19,253 bases of DNA. Origin: Planctomycetota bacterium (GTDB lineage: Bacteria > Planctomycetota > Phycisphaerae > WQYP01). The notes beneath the pieces are model-generated. The model did not search any database, had not been told where the DNA came from, and was given only the letters and a program-made list of their open reading frames with translations. Position numbers and translations under genes: made by a program. The stretch is from contig JAJZGH010000068.1 of assembly GCA_021798635.1 (NCBI GenBank), positions 1-19,253 on the forward strand, read 5' to 3'. This document shows positions 1 through 8,603 of this stretch, piece by piece (the first letter of the stretch is position 1; every line of letters starts with the position of its first letter).

Positions 1-251
1 TTGTGCTGATGGACGAAGGCACAAATTTTATTCGCCTGGGCAGGTGTGAAATACTTAATTTTCCGCCCCAGCCGGGCACCGTGGGCCGGGTCGATACCAC
101 TGAATGCCAGATATAGGACATCTTGCAGGCCGGGCTGCTTTTTGACCTTGGCCAGCGGCTCGCCCGCGTTGCGGATTGAAATCACGACATACGCGGGCTT
201 GATCTGTATGCCGGTTTCGATTTCCTGACGGGTGAAAACATGGACTTTCAT
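1..251 (-). CDS. Predicted protein tyrosine phosphatase-like protein (3'-truncated by window edge)
   Basis: An open minus-strand frame starts at ATG 249-251 and runs off the window start, giving 83 residues without a stop. A good ribosome binding site (AGAAAGGAAAG) lies just before the ATG. The visible part begins MKVHVFTRQE, then has an ISIRNAGEPLAK strand-turn, GLQDVLYLAFSGID, and a helix with FTPAQANKICAFVHQH. This order resembles the N-terminal half of the predicted protein tyrosine phosphatases related to dual-specificity phosphatases, where the catalytic HCxxGxxRS loop would follow shortly after this point. That loop lies outside the window, so catalytic competence cannot be judged. The family call is from recalled pattern similarity. 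A terminator-like hairpin sits in its 5' leader. Confidence 0.55.
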   Translation of the reverse strand, partial: MKVHVFTRQEIETGIQIKPAYVVISIRNAGEPLAKVKKQPGLQDVLYLAFSGIDPAHGARLGRKIKYFTPAQANKICAFVHQH

Positions 252-264
252 AACTTTCCTTTCT

Positions 265-293
265 AAAAAAACCGCTGTTCGGACCACCCGAAC
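265..293 (-). terminator. Terminator-like hairpin upstream of the phosphatase-like gene
   Basis: On the minus strand GTTCGG (293-288) and CCGAAC (282-277) form a 6-bp stem with a 5-nt loop. Five bases later comes a run of seven T (271-265). It lies in the leader about 14 bp before the minus-strand ATG at 251, so it could insulate that gene from upstream transcription or attenuate its own transcript. The gap between stem and T-run makes it imperfect. Confidence 0.35.
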
Positions 294-319
294 GTTGCGT
301 GCGTATATCTTTACCACCC

Positions 320-394
320 CACGCGGACAGATGTTGTCCGCGTGACGGGAGGCTGCAAAATTCTTTGGACGCGGGGGGCAGGCGCGACGCCCGC
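320..394. repeat. Hairpin repeat, degenerate copy
   Basis: CACGCGGACA (320-329) and TGTCCGCGTG (335-344) form a perfect 10-bp stem with a 5-nt loop. A second stem, GCAGGCG (378-384) with CGCCCGC (388-394), has one mismatch and a CGA loop. The pair resembles the compact two-hairpin element at 464-513, but with about 33 bp between the hairpins instead of 4. It looks like a decayed or interrupted relative of that element. Confidence 0.4.
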
Positions 395-463
395 GGTACG
401 GGTGCGCGACTGTTCCTGGGCCTATTCGCTGCGGTGTACCGGCCACGGTGTGGTTGGCCCGCA

Positions 464-513
464 TGGACCGCCGACATCCTGTCGGCACGGGCAGGCGGGA
501 CGCCTGCGGTCCA
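464..513. repeat. Compact three-stem interspersed repeat element
   Basis: Two adjacent perfect 7-bp hairpins, GCCGACA/TGTCGGC (470-476 and 480-486, loop TCC) and GCAGGCG/CGCCTGC (491-497 and 501-507, loop GGA), are enclosed by an outer pair TGGACCG (464-470) and CGGTCCA (507-513). The outer pair shares one base on each side with the inner stems. The whole can fold as a three-way junction. The first hairpin has the same form (ACA-TCC-TGT core) as one at 14857-14873, so this is probably a dispersed repeat family. Confidence 0.6.
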
Positions 514-574
514 AGGGGCGGCGGCGGTTGTGGGGTGGGCTGTCGCTGTGCGTGCCAGAGCGCTGCGGGCCAAT

Positions 575-602
575 TTGTGTAATTTTCGCAAGGGGTTATA
601 AT
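575..602 (+). promoter_or_regulatory. Candidate sigma-70-type promoter for the nusA operon
   Basis: A perfect TATAAT lies at 597-602, 16 bp after TTGTGT (575-580), which matches only TTG of the -35 consensus. It points at nusA with a leader of about 360 nt. The assignment rests on the -10 box and the position only. Confidence 0.35.
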
Positions 603-703
603 ACGAAATTCCAGATTCGGGACGATTGGCGTTTCCGTGCTGGAGGCCGCTGGTTTTGTTCAGGTGCGTAGCGTTATGCATGCTATTGAGCTGAATTATG
701 TTG

Positions 704-860
704 CAGCGTGAGGGTGACAACCTCGCGCTGCCGTGGTATACCCGGCTGCAGTCACCACAGGGTGGGTCTGCAAGGTTGACATTTCAAACGTGTCTTTAAC
801 CTTGATCCAGATCACACCGCATGTGGTGTGACGGCGCTGTTTACGGCTGGACTACAGCCG
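704..860 (+). promoter_or_regulatory. Three-hairpin leader upstream of nusA
   Basis: Three inverted repeats follow one another: CAGCGTGAGG (704-713) with CCTCGCGCTG (721-730), 10 pairs including one G-T; TCACACC (812-818) with GGTGTGA (825-831), 7 pairs; CGGCTG (844-849) with CAGCCG (855-860), 6 pairs. None is followed by a T-run, so they are not simple terminators. They may be a structured mRNA leader or binding sites controlling the nusA-infB operon; that role is inference. Confidence 0.35.
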
Positions 861-966
861 GAGATCGCATAAAACCGGCGGACTTGTTGCCGTGCCGGGG
901 GATTGCACGCTTTATGTGCAGGGTCTTGGCGGCGCGAATTTCGCATGAATTGAGGTCAAGCATATT

Positions 967-2340
967 ATGAACCAGGAACTCTTAAGAATTGTGGATTCCA
1001 TCGCTCGCGATAAAAATATCGAGAAGGAATCGATCTTCACGGATATAGAAATGTCTCTGCATTCCGCGGCTCGGAAATTTTATGGCGAGGCGGAGGACGT
1101 GACCTGCACCATCGACCGCATGAGCGGTGATATTCAGGTGAATAAAAACGGCACACTCATTGATTACCGCGAATTCGGCCGGATTGCGGCCCAGACCGCC
1201 AAACAGGTTTTAATACAGAAAATCCGCGAAGATGAGCGTGGCAGCATTCTGGAGGAATTCGCCGATCGTCAAGGGCAGATCATCACCGGTGCTGTGGCCC
1301 GGGTGGAAGGCAATGCGTTATCCATCAACCTGGGACGTTGCGAAGGGTTCCTGCCGAAGAGCGAGCAAATTCCTGGTGAAACCCATCATGTGGGAGAACG
1401 CATACGCTGCCTGGTATTGGAAGTGCGTGATGTAGGCAACCATGTCAAAATTGTGTTGTCCCGATCGCACCCGGACTTCATCCGCCGACTCTTTGAACTG
1501 GAAGTTCCGGAAGTTCAGGAAAAAATTATTGAAGTGAAGGCTTTGGCGCGGGAAGCCGGCTATAGAACCAAAATAGCCGTATCATCCATTGATACAAAGG
1601 TGGATTGCGTGGGTGCCTGCGTTGGAGTTCGCGGCAGCCGCATTAAAAATATTGTTGACGAACTCGGCGGCGAAAAAATTGATATCGTCCGCTGGAACGA
1701 ATCTTCTCAGGTGTTGATTACCAATTCGCTTAAGCCGGCGGAAATTGTCGAAATTTCTCTAAATTTTGAATTGGGTCGTTCCACGGTCGTGGTCAATGAA
1801 ACACAACTTTCCCTGGCGATCGGCAAACGCGGGCAAAATGTCCGCTTAGCCGCCCGATTGACCGGTTGGGATATTGATATTCTCACACCCGGCGAGTACA
1901 GCAAGGGGTTGGATGATCTGGAAAAGGCCATGCGAACCATTGAGGGCGTGGACGACAAATTTATAGATCGTCTGGTGGCCTTGGGAATTATTGACCTGCG
2001 CGACTTGCAGGAAGTCGGGTTTGAACCCTTGGTCAAAGAGCTTGAGCTTACAGAAGAGTTTGCTAAAAAGGTCATTGATGTAGGCCGCGAAGCCGGCAAA
2101 CGGGTTGAGGAAGAAGATAAGGCTCGGAAAATTTCGGATGCCGAGGCAGCCCGGCAGGAGGATCTCGCGGCGGAGGCTGCTTCGAGCATGGATTCAGCCG
2201 CAGATCAGACGGGGGAGTCGGCGCCGGAAACGGCCGCATCCGAGCTTCATCCAGAAAGTGCAGAATCAACGAGCGACACCAGCACGGGACAAGCTGCCGC
2301 TCAGACGAGTGATGCGTCAGAACCGGCGTCATCAAATTAA
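967..2340 (+). CDS. nusA: Transcription termination/antitermination factor NusA
   Basis: NusA binds RNA polymerase and nascent RNA and modulates pausing, termination and antitermination. The 457-residue product shows the family order: an N-terminal polymerase-binding domain (about 1-100), an S1 domain (about 103-173, starting GQIITGAVARVEG), then two KH domains with GxxG loops at GVRGSRI (220-226) and GKRG (286-289). A helical segment with HhH-like repeats (about 318-390) follows, then an acidic Ala/Glu/Ser-rich tail of about 65 residues that looks disordered. The ATG at 967 is preceded by GAGG at a rather long spacing of 11. It heads the cluster nusA-infB-rbfA, the conserved bacterial order, with 66 bp to infB. 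No rimP gene is seen upstream. Confidence 0.96.
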   Translation: MNQELLRIVDSIARDKNIEKESIFTDIEMSLHSAARKFYGEAEDVTCTIDRMSGDIQVNKNGTLIDYREFGRIAAQTAKQVLIQKIREDERGSILEEFADRQGQIITGAVARVEGNALSINLGRCEGFLPKSEQIPGETHHVGERIRCLVLEVRDVGNHVKIVLSRSHPDFIRRLFELEVPEVQEKIIEVKALAREAGYRTKIAVSSIDTKVDCVGACVGVRGSRIKNIVDELGGEKIDIVRWNESSQVLITNSLKPAEIVEISLNFELGRSTVVVNETQLSLAIGKRGQNVRLAARLTGWDIDILTPGEYSKGLDDLEKAMRTIEGVDDKFIDRLVALGIIDLRDLQEVGFEPLVKELELTEEFAKKVIDVGREAGKRVEEEDKARKISDAEAARQEDLAAEAASSMDSAADQTGESAPETAASELHPESAESTSDTSTGQAAAQTSDASEPASSN

Positions 2341-2406
2341 TTAGACGCCGACGAGACCGGGCAGGCTGAATAGTTTGTCCGGCGTTCCGCTTTACGGGAG
2401 TTTTCA

Positions 2407-5355
2407 TTGCGACCACAGAAAGTATTCCAAATTGCCCGCGAGCTTGGGGTTGACAGCAAAGCTATCATCGCCAAATGTGAAGCGGAAGGCGTTCCAAAAA
2501 TTGACAGCCACCTAAGCGTGGTCAGCGTGGGGCTTGCCGCCACCATTCGCGAATGGTTCAGCCCCACTTCACCCACAACAGCCGTTGAGCGAACGGCGCA
2601 TGTCGATGTGGAAAAGGTAAAGAAGGCTCGCGTTGGCCGCCCCAAGTCTACATCAACCGATGGCACCGCACGCAAACCGGGACGGCGCGGACGCAAGCCC
2701 GCTTCTGAGAATTCCTCGGCGAATAACACTACTCCAGAGGGCGGCGTGGCGGTCGAAACCGCCGAGTCCTCTGTTACCCGGGAATCTGATGTATCAGGGG
2801 GTGATTCCGATACTGTGGATACCCTGACGGCACCGGAAGTTTCCGAGGTGGATTCGCAGCAGTCGCAAGTTGTAACGGAAGAAAGCCCCGTCGCCACGGA
2901 CGCTCATAAAGGCCGCTCATCGCACACGGCCGCGCCGGACGCCCCGACTCAAGATGATGCCACTGATGTTTCCGATGGTGGCGCTGCGGCTCAGGCGTCA
3001 GCGCCCGTCAAACCCGCCCCGCCCGCGGCCGCAGTTCCGGCAACTCCCGTAGCCCCGGTCAAGCCGGTCAAGCCGCCGGTAAAAGTTACTCCCCGTGGCG
3101 TGCCCAACGTGGTAGCCAAATTGGTCGTATCACCGGTTGGCCCGCGCAACGTGCCAACGCCCGCTCAATTACAAGGCCCCAAAGTGGTGCGCGTGGAAGC
3201 CCCGGAACCAGTCTCTGCTCCACGGCCACGACCGCGTCCGGCATCCGGACCCTCCTCCGGTGGTGGTCCGATGATGGATCGGCAACCTGGAGGCGGCAGT
3301 TTCTCCGGCCGTAATAAGGGACGGCATCAAACCGAACGCAGCGATGATGAAGAAGGACATTCTCCACGTCGTAAAGGCGGACGTAATGTCCGCAATGCCT
3401 CTGGTCGCACCGCAGATGCCGGCCCTGAACTTGCCGCAGGTTACTGGACCGATGCCGATCTGGTGGATCGGGCGGAACGGCTGGCTTCCGCGACGGGCGG
3501 TAAACTCCGCGCCCATCGGCGTGCCTTAAATAAGTCGCAACAGCGCGAACAATCCACCCATGTTGAATATCAGCGGCCCAGTTCTATTTCCGTTACTCCG
3601 CCGGTAACCGCACGGGAACTCTCTGAATTATTAGGCGTCAAAGCCGGCGATCTGCTGAAAAAGCTCATGGAACAGGGCACGATGACCACGGTCAATCAGC
3701 CCATCGATGTTGCCGCGGCCCAACTGTTGGCGCTAGAGTATGGCGTTGAATTGTTGATTAAAGAGAAAGAATCGCTCTTTATGGCCATGGAGCGCCAATA
3801 CGCTCAACGCGAACTGGCGGCGGAAAAATCGCCCCGGCCGCCGATCGTTACCGTGCTGGGTCATGTCGATCATGGAAAGACCAGCCTTTTGGATAAAATT
3901 CGATCCAGTAATGTCGCCGCCGGTGAGGCGGGCGGTATCACGCAGCACATCGGCGCTTATACTGTGACCATCACCGGATCTGATGGCAAGGCCAAGCGCG
4001 TCACGTTCCTCGATACGCCGGGCCACCAGGCCTTTACGGCGATGCGCGCTCGCGGGGCTAACGTCACGGACGTGGTGGTGCTCGTGATAGCGGCTGATGA
4101 CGGAGTCATGCCGCAAACAGTGGAGTCCATCAGCCATGCCAAAGCGGCTGGTGTGCCCATTGTCGTGGCCCTGAATAAAATTGATAAACCGGAAGCCAAT
4201 GCCAACCGTGTTTTAGGCCAATTGGCCGAACACGGGCTTAATCCCGCGGAGTGGGGCGGTGATGTCGAAGTCGTCCGTACCAGCGCCGTCACGGGTGCCG
4301 GCGTTAAAGAACTTATTGAATATCTGGACTATGTGGCTACGCTGCGCGAATTAAAAGCCTCCAGCGATATGCCGGCTCGCGGATCAGTGGTTGAAGCATT
4401 TATGGATCCGTTGCGCGGTGTGGTAGCACGTGTGATCATACGCAACGGCACCTTGCGAATCGGTGATTCCATTGTCTGTGGTCCCTCCTCAGGACGGGTA
4501 CGGCAATTGCTGGATGACAAAGGCCAGAGTATCTCTGAGGCCGGAGCGTCAATGCCCGTGGAGGTTATCGGGCTGGACGACGTGCCCGTGGGCGGCGATT
4601 CCATGTATGTTGTGGATGATCCCGCGCAGGCTAAAGCCATGGCGCAGGAGCGAGCCCAGACGGATCGTCAGCAGGAAATTATCCGTCGGCACAAAGTCAC
4701 ACTGGATAATCTCTTCGATACCATCAAACGCGATAAGGTTCAAGAACTCAATATGATTCTTAAGGCCGATGTGCAGGGATCGGTCGATGTCTTGAAAAAA
4801 ACAATGACCGAAGAACTTTCCGATGAAGTGCAGGTGAAATTGCTGCACGCGGCGGTAGGTGGAATTTCCGAAAGCGATGTGCTTTTGGCCGATGCTTCCG
4901 GAGCTATTATCGTCGGCTTTTCCGTCGTGCCGGACGAATCGGCGCGAAAGCTGGCCGAGCAGTTGCAAGTTGAAATTCGACTCTATCGTGTGATTTATGA
5001 AATAACCGACGATATTCGCAAGGCCTTGGGCGGCATGTTGTCGCCGGAGCAGCAGGAGCAATCCCTGGGCCATGCGGAAATCCGGCAGGTCATTCGTGTG
5101 GGGCGACTGGGCAATATAGGCGGCTGCATGGTCACCGACGGCGTTTTGCAGCGTAATAACAAGTATCGCTTAATTCGCGACGGTGTGGTGGTCGTGGAAA
5201 ATCTCGCCCTGGAATCTCTCAAGCGATTCAAGGATGACGTCCGTGAGGTTCGCGGCGGTTTGGAATGTGGTATTAAACTGACCGGTTATGATGACATAAA
5301 AATCGGCGACCGGTTGGAAGCGTACAAGACCGTGGATGTTGCAAGAACCTTGTAA
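2407..5355 (+). CDS. infB: Translation initiation factor IF-2
   Basis: IF-2 is the GTPase that places initiator tRNA on the 30S subunit and promotes subunit joining. The 982-residue protein has an IF2N domain at the start ([19 protein letters not shown]) and a second near 395-450. Between them is a long Ala/Pro/Lys/Arg-rich linker, about 60-350, likely disordered. The GTPase domain has G1 GHVDHGKT (485-492), G3 DTPGH (536-540), G4 NKID (590-593) and G5 SAVTG (626-630), followed by the IF2 beta-barrel and C-terminal domains. The start is TTG at 2407, chosen because GGGAG lies 6-7 bases upstream and the protein begins at the expected IF2N residue. About 70 bp separate it from rbfA. Confidence 0.96.
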   Translation: MRPQKVFQIARELGVDSKAIIAKCEAEGVPKIDSHLSVVSVGLAATIREWFSPTSPTTAVERTAHVDVEKVKKARVGRPKSTSTDGTARKPGRRGRKPASENSSANNTTPEGGVAVETAESSVTRESDVSGGDSDTVDTLTAPEVSEVDSQQSQVVTEESPVATDAHKGRSSHTAAPDAPTQDDATDVSDGGAAAQASAPVKPAPPAAAVPATPVAPVKPVKPPVKVTPRGVPNVVAKLVVSPVGPRNVPTPAQLQGPKVVRVEAPEPVSAPRPRPRPASGPSSGGGPMMDRQPGGGSFSGRNKGRHQTERSDDEEGHSPRRKGGRNVRNASGRTADAGPELAAGYWTDADLVDRAERLASATGGKLRAHRRALNKSQQREQSTHVEYQRPSSISVTPPVTARELSELLGVKAGDLLKKLMEQGTMTTVNQPIDVAAAQLLALEYGVELLIKEKESLFMAMERQYAQRELAAEKSPRPPIVTVLGHVDHGKTSLLDKIRSSNVAAGEAGGITQHIGAYTVTITGSDGKAKRVTFLDTPGHQAFTAMRARGANVTDVVVLVIAADDGVMPQTVESISHAKAAGVPIVVALNKIDKPEANANRVLGQLAEHGLNPAEWGGDVEVVRTSAVTGAGVKELIEYLDYVATLRELKASSDMPARGSVVEAFMDPLRGVVARVIIRNGTLRIGDSIVCGPSSGRVRQLLDDKGQSISEAGASMPVEVIGLDDVPVGGDSMYVVDDPAQAKAMAQERAQTDRQQEIIRRHKVTLDNLFDTIKRDKVQELNMILKADVQGSVDVLKKTMTEELSDEVQVKLLHAAVGGISESDVLLADASGAIIVGFSVVPDESARKLAEQLQVEIRLYRVIYEITDDIRKALGGMLSPEQQEQSLGHAEIRQVIRVGRLGNIGGCMVTDGVLQRNNKYRLIRDGVVVVENLALESLKRFKDDVREVRGGLECGIKLTGYDDIKIGDRLEAYKTVDVARTL

Positions 5356-5425
5356 GAACATCGGTTTTTTTCTATGGTGTACCCAAAGCGGTTGGGGCCA
5401 CGCTGTAACATGACATGTAATATCC

Positions 5426-5857
5426 ATGCTGGGCGAACTGGAAATAGATCAGATGAGTATCAGGCAGCAGAAAGTTGAATCACAGGTTCGCCGTCTGGTC
5501 AGCGAGGCGATCCTGCGGGAATTATCCGATCCGCGCGTCAGCGGACTGCTAAGTGTCACGCGCGTTTCGGTTTCGCCCGATCTGCGGGAAGCACGCGTGT
5601 ATATCAGTATTTTATCCGATCGTCCGGAATCAACGGTCATGAGCGGGTTGGTTTCCGCCCGCGGCGTGATACAAAAGCATGTCGCGGACGGCATGAAAAT
5701 TCGTTATGCCCCCCGGATATCGTTTCTGCTGGATGAATCTTTAAAACGCCAGGCCGAAGTGCTCAAGGCTCTGGATGCGGCTTCCGGCAAGGAGCAAACC
5801 AGTACCCCCGGCGGCCCGGAAATTCCTCCCGCTGAAACTTCCGAGAGTTCCACGTAA
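5426..5857 (+). CDS. rbfA: Ribosome-binding factor A
   Basis: RbfA is a small KH-fold protein that binds the immature 30S subunit and helps 16S rRNA 5'-end maturation. The product has the family pattern: an N-terminal helix MSIRQQKVESQVRRLVSEAI, LSDPRVSGLLSVTRVSVSPD, AxVYISIL, and a C-terminal YAPRISFLLDESLKR strand and helix. The 143-residue length includes a Pro/Ser/Thr-rich tail. Two starts are possible: ATG 5426, or ATG 5453, which gives the more usual N-terminus and has a weak GGA 10 bases upstream. Neither has a strong ribosome binding site, so translation may depend on coupling within the transcript. Position after infB fits the conserved cluster. Confidence 0.92.
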   Translation: MLGELEIDQMSIRQQKVESQVRRLVSEAILRELSDPRVSGLLSVTRVSVSPDLREARVYISILSDRPESTVMSGLVSARGVIQKHVADGMKIRYAPRISFLLDESLKRQAEVLKALDAASGKEQTSTPGGPEIPPAETSESST

Positions 5858-5870
5858 TAATGAGGTTGCT

Positions 5871-6686
5871 ATGAGTAAATCAGGTCCCAGTCTGGACGCT
5901 CTGAACAAGATGATCAAACGGCTAATTAAGGCCGCACCGGCGGGCCATCCTGAAAAGCTCGAACCACTGGCGCGGCTGGTGCGCGCGTTTCTGGAATTTG
6001 ATTGCGATTCCGGCCGTCTCCTGTCGGCGGAAGCGCGTATCATGAGCTCGGTTGTGGATTTTAACGAACTGCGTGTTACGCCCGCTATTGAACTGGCCGC
6101 TTCGCTGGGAGTGCGCTACCCCTTTGCTGAAGCGCGTTGCGCCATGCTCCATCGCACCCTTCAATCGATTTTTGACCGCGAACATCAGATGAGCCTCGAT
6201 GGGCTGCACGCGATGAAAAAAGCGGATATCCGCAAATATCTGCAAACGCTGGCGGGTATGAATTCCTATGTTGAAGCCGTTGTGGCTCTGGAATGTTTTG
6301 ACGTTTCAGCAGCCCCGGTGGACACCAAATTACAGCTTTGGCTGATCAGTAAAGAATGCTTTTCCGCCGAGACTAATATTCCTGAAATGCAGCACGTCCT
6401 GGAAAAGCATATCCGGGCCGGCGACATGTTGAAATTCCACCATGGCGCGCGGAAGGAAATTGACGAATGGTCTCCAAAAGTCTGGCCCAAAGCCGCCAAG
6501 ATTCCGTCGCCTATGCTGGCACCACCGACGGTCAACGCCTCCACGGCTACACCCCCGGCGAAAGTTCAGCCGCCCGAACCGCCGCCGGTAGACCATGCCC
6601 CGGCCAAGGCTTCGGCCGGGAAATCGTCAGCCGGAGCAACCAAGCACCCTGCCAAGACGAAGCATCGTGCCGGGAAAGGTAAGTAA
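5871..6686 (+). CDS. HhH-GPD (endonuclease III-like) protein, catalytic lysine not conserved
   Basis: The 271-residue product begins MSKSGPSLDALNKM; GAGG six bases before ATG 5871 decides the start against a longer frame that would overlap rbfA. Residues about 30-195 resemble the helix-hairpin-helix DNA glycosylase fold: VVDFNELRVT (61-70) is a segment common in endonuclease III-like proteins, LAGMNSYVEAVVAL (127-140) aligns with the HhH motif LPGVGRKTANVVL, and PVDTKLQLWL (149-158) aligns with the segment holding the catalytic Asp (Asp151 here). The position of the Schiff-base lysine holds Tyr133, and I see no C-terminal iron-sulfur cysteine cluster. The last 75 residues are Pro/Ala/Lys-rich and basic, suiting nonspecific nucleic acid binding. 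It may be a monofunctional glycosylase, a non-catalytic DNA binder, or something else. Confidence 0.6.
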   Translation: MSKSGPSLDALNKMIKRLIKAAPAGHPEKLEPLARLVRAFLEFDCDSGRLLSAEARIMSSVVDFNELRVTPAIELAASLGVRYPFAEARCAMLHRTLQSIFDREHQMSLDGLHAMKKADIRKYLQTLAGMNSYVEAVVALECFDVSAAPVDTKLQLWLISKECFSAETNIPEMQHVLEKHIRAGDMLKFHHGARKEIDEWSPKVWPKAAKIPSPMLAPPTVNASTATPPAKVQPPEPPPVDHAPAKASAGKSSAGATKHPAKTKHRAGKGK

Positions 6687-6752
6687 CCTGATCATGGGCC
6701 GCGCCGGGTCCACCCATTTGCCGGCACCGCCGCAATTACTCTGGAGTTAATT

Positions 6753-7637
6753 ATGTTAAAGTCCTCCTCAAATATTCTCCGGCTTGGCATTCCCAAGGGT
6801 TCCCTGGAAAATGCCACCGTTGATCTTTTTGCCAAAGCCGGCTGGCGGATCTCCATCAATGATCGCAGCTATTTTCCATCCATCGATGATCCCGCCATTG
6901 AAGTGGTTCTGTTTCGGGCGCAGGAGATGTCCCGCTATGTGGAAGAAAATGTCATCGATGTCGGTCTGACCGGCTCGGACTGGATTAAGGAAAACAAATC
7001 TGACGTCCATGAGGTAGCCGAACTGGTGTACAGCAAGGCCACGAGTCGGCCCGCCCGATGGGTTCTGGCAGTTCCGCAGGAATCTCCGGTTAAGGCCCCG
7101 GAAGATCTGCGCGATGGGGTTATTGCCACGGAATTAGTTAATGTCACGCGGCAGTATTTTCTTGAACGCAACATCCCGGTGCGCGTTGAATTCAGTTGGG
7201 GAGCCACCGAAGTAAAAGCCCGGTTGCTGGACGCGATTGTCGATATTACCGAAACAGGCTCATCCATCCGCGCGAATAATCTTCGCATTGTTGATACGCT
7301 GCTTACCAGCACCACGCGTTTGATTGCCAACCACAAAGCTTGGAAGGAACCGGTTAAGCGCGAAAAAATTGAGAATATCGCCTTGTTGCTGCAAGGGGCC
7401 ATTAACGCCAGAGAAAAAATCGGGTTGAAACTTAATGCGCCTAAAGAAAAACTTGAGGCGGTGCTTAAGATACTGCCGGCGGAAAAATCACCGACTATCT
7501 CGGCGTTGGCCGACGGTTCCTGGATTGCGGTGGAAGTCATCCTCGAAGAAAAACTGGAGCGCGAAATCATTCCCATGCTCAAAAGAGCTGGTGCAACGGG
7601 TCTGATCAGCTATCCGCTCAACAAGGTTATCACATGA
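6753..7637 (+). CDS. hisG: ATP phosphoribosyltransferase, long form
   Basis: HisG joins ATP and PRPP to form phosphoribosyl-ATP, the first and feedback-regulated step of histidine synthesis. The 294-residue protein begins with the usual LRLGIPKGSLENATVDLFAKAGW. It has DVGLTGSDWI, ATELVNVTRQYF, and the PRPP-binding region EFSWGATEVKARLLDAIVDITETGS. The C-terminal 70 or so residues (PTISALADGSWIAVEVI to the end) match the ACT-like regulatory domain of the long, hexameric form that binds histidine, so no HisZ is expected. GGAG lies 8 bases before ATG 6753. No other his genes are in the window. The stop overlaps the next start as ATGA. Confidence 0.95.
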   Translation: MLKSSSNILRLGIPKGSLENATVDLFAKAGWRISINDRSYFPSIDDPAIEVVLFRAQEMSRYVEENVIDVGLTGSDWIKENKSDVHEVAELVYSKATSRPARWVLAVPQESPVKAPEDLRDGVIATELVNVTRQYFLERNIPVRVEFSWGATEVKARLLDAIVDITETGSSIRANNLRIVDTLLTSTTRLIANHKAWKEPVKREKIENIALLLQGAINAREKIGLKLNAPKEKLEAVLKILPAEKSPTISALADGSWIAVEVILEEKLEREIIPMLKRAGATGLISYPLNKVIT

Positions 7638-7936
7638 TGATATCACGCAATGACCGTTGTCCCAAAGCAAATCACAAGCGGCGGCATCGCCATCTTCTGG
7701 TACTGGCGTCAGGCGGGATGTTACTGGCGGTGGTTACGACGGCGTCAGCTGCGATTCAACACGGAAGACCGGCGCGTACCGGACTTGTGGCGGTACCTGA
7801 AGATCCGGATTGGGCAAAATATGTCCTGCTGGCGGTGATCTGGACGCTGGTAATCGCGGCGGTTGTTGGGCCGATATACCGGTTTTTGTTGCGCAAAACA
7901 ACGCCCTCGGATAGTATTAAATACCGCGGGTGGTAA
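7634..7936 (+). CDS. Small membrane protein of unknown function
   Basis: A 100-residue frame whose ATG overlaps the hisG stop (ATGA), suggesting translational coupling. After a basic N-terminus (SRNDRCPKANHKRRHRH) comes a hydrophobic stretch LLVLASGGMLLAVVTTASAA, either a signal peptide with an ASA-A cleavage site or a first membrane helix. A short exposed segment of about 25 residues follows, then a second helix YVLLAVIWTLVIAAVVGPIY and a short basic cytoplasmic tail. I do not recognise the family. The tight overlap supports translation, but no function can be given. Confidence 0.6.
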   Translation: MMISRNDRCPKANHKRRHRHLLVLASGGMLLAVVTTASAAIQHGRPARTGLVAVPEDPDWAKYVLLAVIWTLVIAAVVGPIYRFLLRKTTPSDSIKYRGW

Positions 7937-8005
7937 CGCTTGAATCAGGTTGGTTTCACCGGCGATCGTGACGGCAGGCTTTCGAATTTTATAAGGAGCA
8001 TTTAT

Positions 8006-8506
8006 ATGGCGGCGGACTCATCATTTGATATCGTCAATGAAGTTAATCTTCAGGAACTCGACAACGCTGTGGTCCAGTCGCAAAAGGAAATTGCGACGCG
8101 CTTTGATTTTCGCGGTTCGGCCGCCGCCGTTTCAGAACTGGATAAAAAGGAAAAACTCCTCACCGTTACGGCCAATGATGAAACGCAACTGGACGCGGTG
8201 ATCCAGGTACTAATTTCTAAAATGGTCAAGCGCGGGGTGGATCCCCGCAGTCTGGATAAACAGAAATTGGAATCCGCAACGCACAATACCGTCCGGCAAA
8301 AAATAAAGCTCAAAAGCGGGATTGATCGCGAAACCGCCAAGGCTCTGCAAAAGCGGATCAAGGACCTGGGCTTAAAGGTCAATGCCAGTATCCAAGGGGA
8401 GTCTTTACGGGTTACCGGAGCCAAAAAAGATGACCTGCAGGCGGTCATGGCTGATTTACGAGCCAAACCACCGGAAGTTCCGGTCCAGTTTAATAATTTT
8501 CGTTGA
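8006..8506 (+). CDS. yajQ: YajQ family nucleotide-binding protein (UPF0234)
   Basis: The 166-residue product matches the YajQ family over its whole length: SSFDIVNEVNLQELDNAV, EIATRFDFRGSAAAVSELD, SKMVKRGVDPRSLD, and the ending VPVQFNNFR. Family members are two-domain proteins; some bind cyclic di-GMP and affect transcription, while others are reported to bind nucleic acid or nucleotides. The role here is not determined. AAGGAG eight bases before ATG 8006 and the family N-terminus MAADSSFDIV choose this start over an upstream in-frame one at 7940. It follows the small membrane protein by about 70 bp. Confidence 0.92.
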   Translation: MAADSSFDIVNEVNLQELDNAVVQSQKEIATRFDFRGSAAAVSELDKKEKLLTVTANDETQLDAVIQVLISKMVKRGVDPRSLDKQKLESATHNTVRQKIKLKSGIDRETAKALQKRIKDLGLKVNASIQGESLRVTGAKKDDLQAVMADLRAKPPEVPVQFNNFR

Positions 8507-8514
8507 ATATTTCC

Positions 8515-8544
8515 TTGGCATTTCCGCCATCACGGGGTTATGCT
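8515..8544 (+). promoter_or_regulatory. Candidate promoter for the FlgI-like lipoprotein gene
   Basis: TTGGCA (8515-8520, five of six to the -35 consensus) is followed after 18 bp by TATGCT (8539-8544, four of six). It lies just after the yajQ stop and about 60 bp before the lipoprotein ATG at 8604, which suits an independent promoter. Confidence 0.4.
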
Positions 8545-8603
8545 ACGGACAATCGGCTCTAGCGCTTTTACGCGAAAAAGACGGGCCTGCAAAGGTGCTG
8601 AAA

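Larger units (their letters stand above)
252..966. other. Gene-poor region between phosphatase-like gene and nusA
   Basis: I see no convincing gene in these 715 bases. A 221-codon minus-strand reading frame crosses much of it, but it also covers the phosphatase-like gene in another frame and has a low-complexity Ala/Arg/Pro composition, so it is taken as a shadow. The first half (about 320-513) holds GC-rich hairpin repeats. The second half holds a promoter candidate and three successive hairpins that could form the nusA operon leader. No tRNA and no rimP gene were found. Confidence 0.6.

Noticed and set aside
55..720. 221-codon minus-strand frame
   Set aside because: It overlaps the phosphatase-like gene in a different frame and crosses hairpin repeats; composition is Ala/Arg/Pro-rich without a family pattern.
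5356..5425. T-run after infB as a terminator
   Set aside because: Seven T follow only a 3-bp potential stem, and rbfA belongs to the same conserved cluster.
5775..5870. N-terminal extension of the glycosylase-like gene into rbfA
   Set aside because: The extension overlaps rbfA coding sequence in another frame, and ATG 5871 has a good GAGG ribosome binding site.
8382..8603. N-terminal extension of the FlgI-like lipoprotein
   Set aside because: It lies in yajQ and would put 74 residues before the lipoprotein signal peptide, which must be N-terminal.
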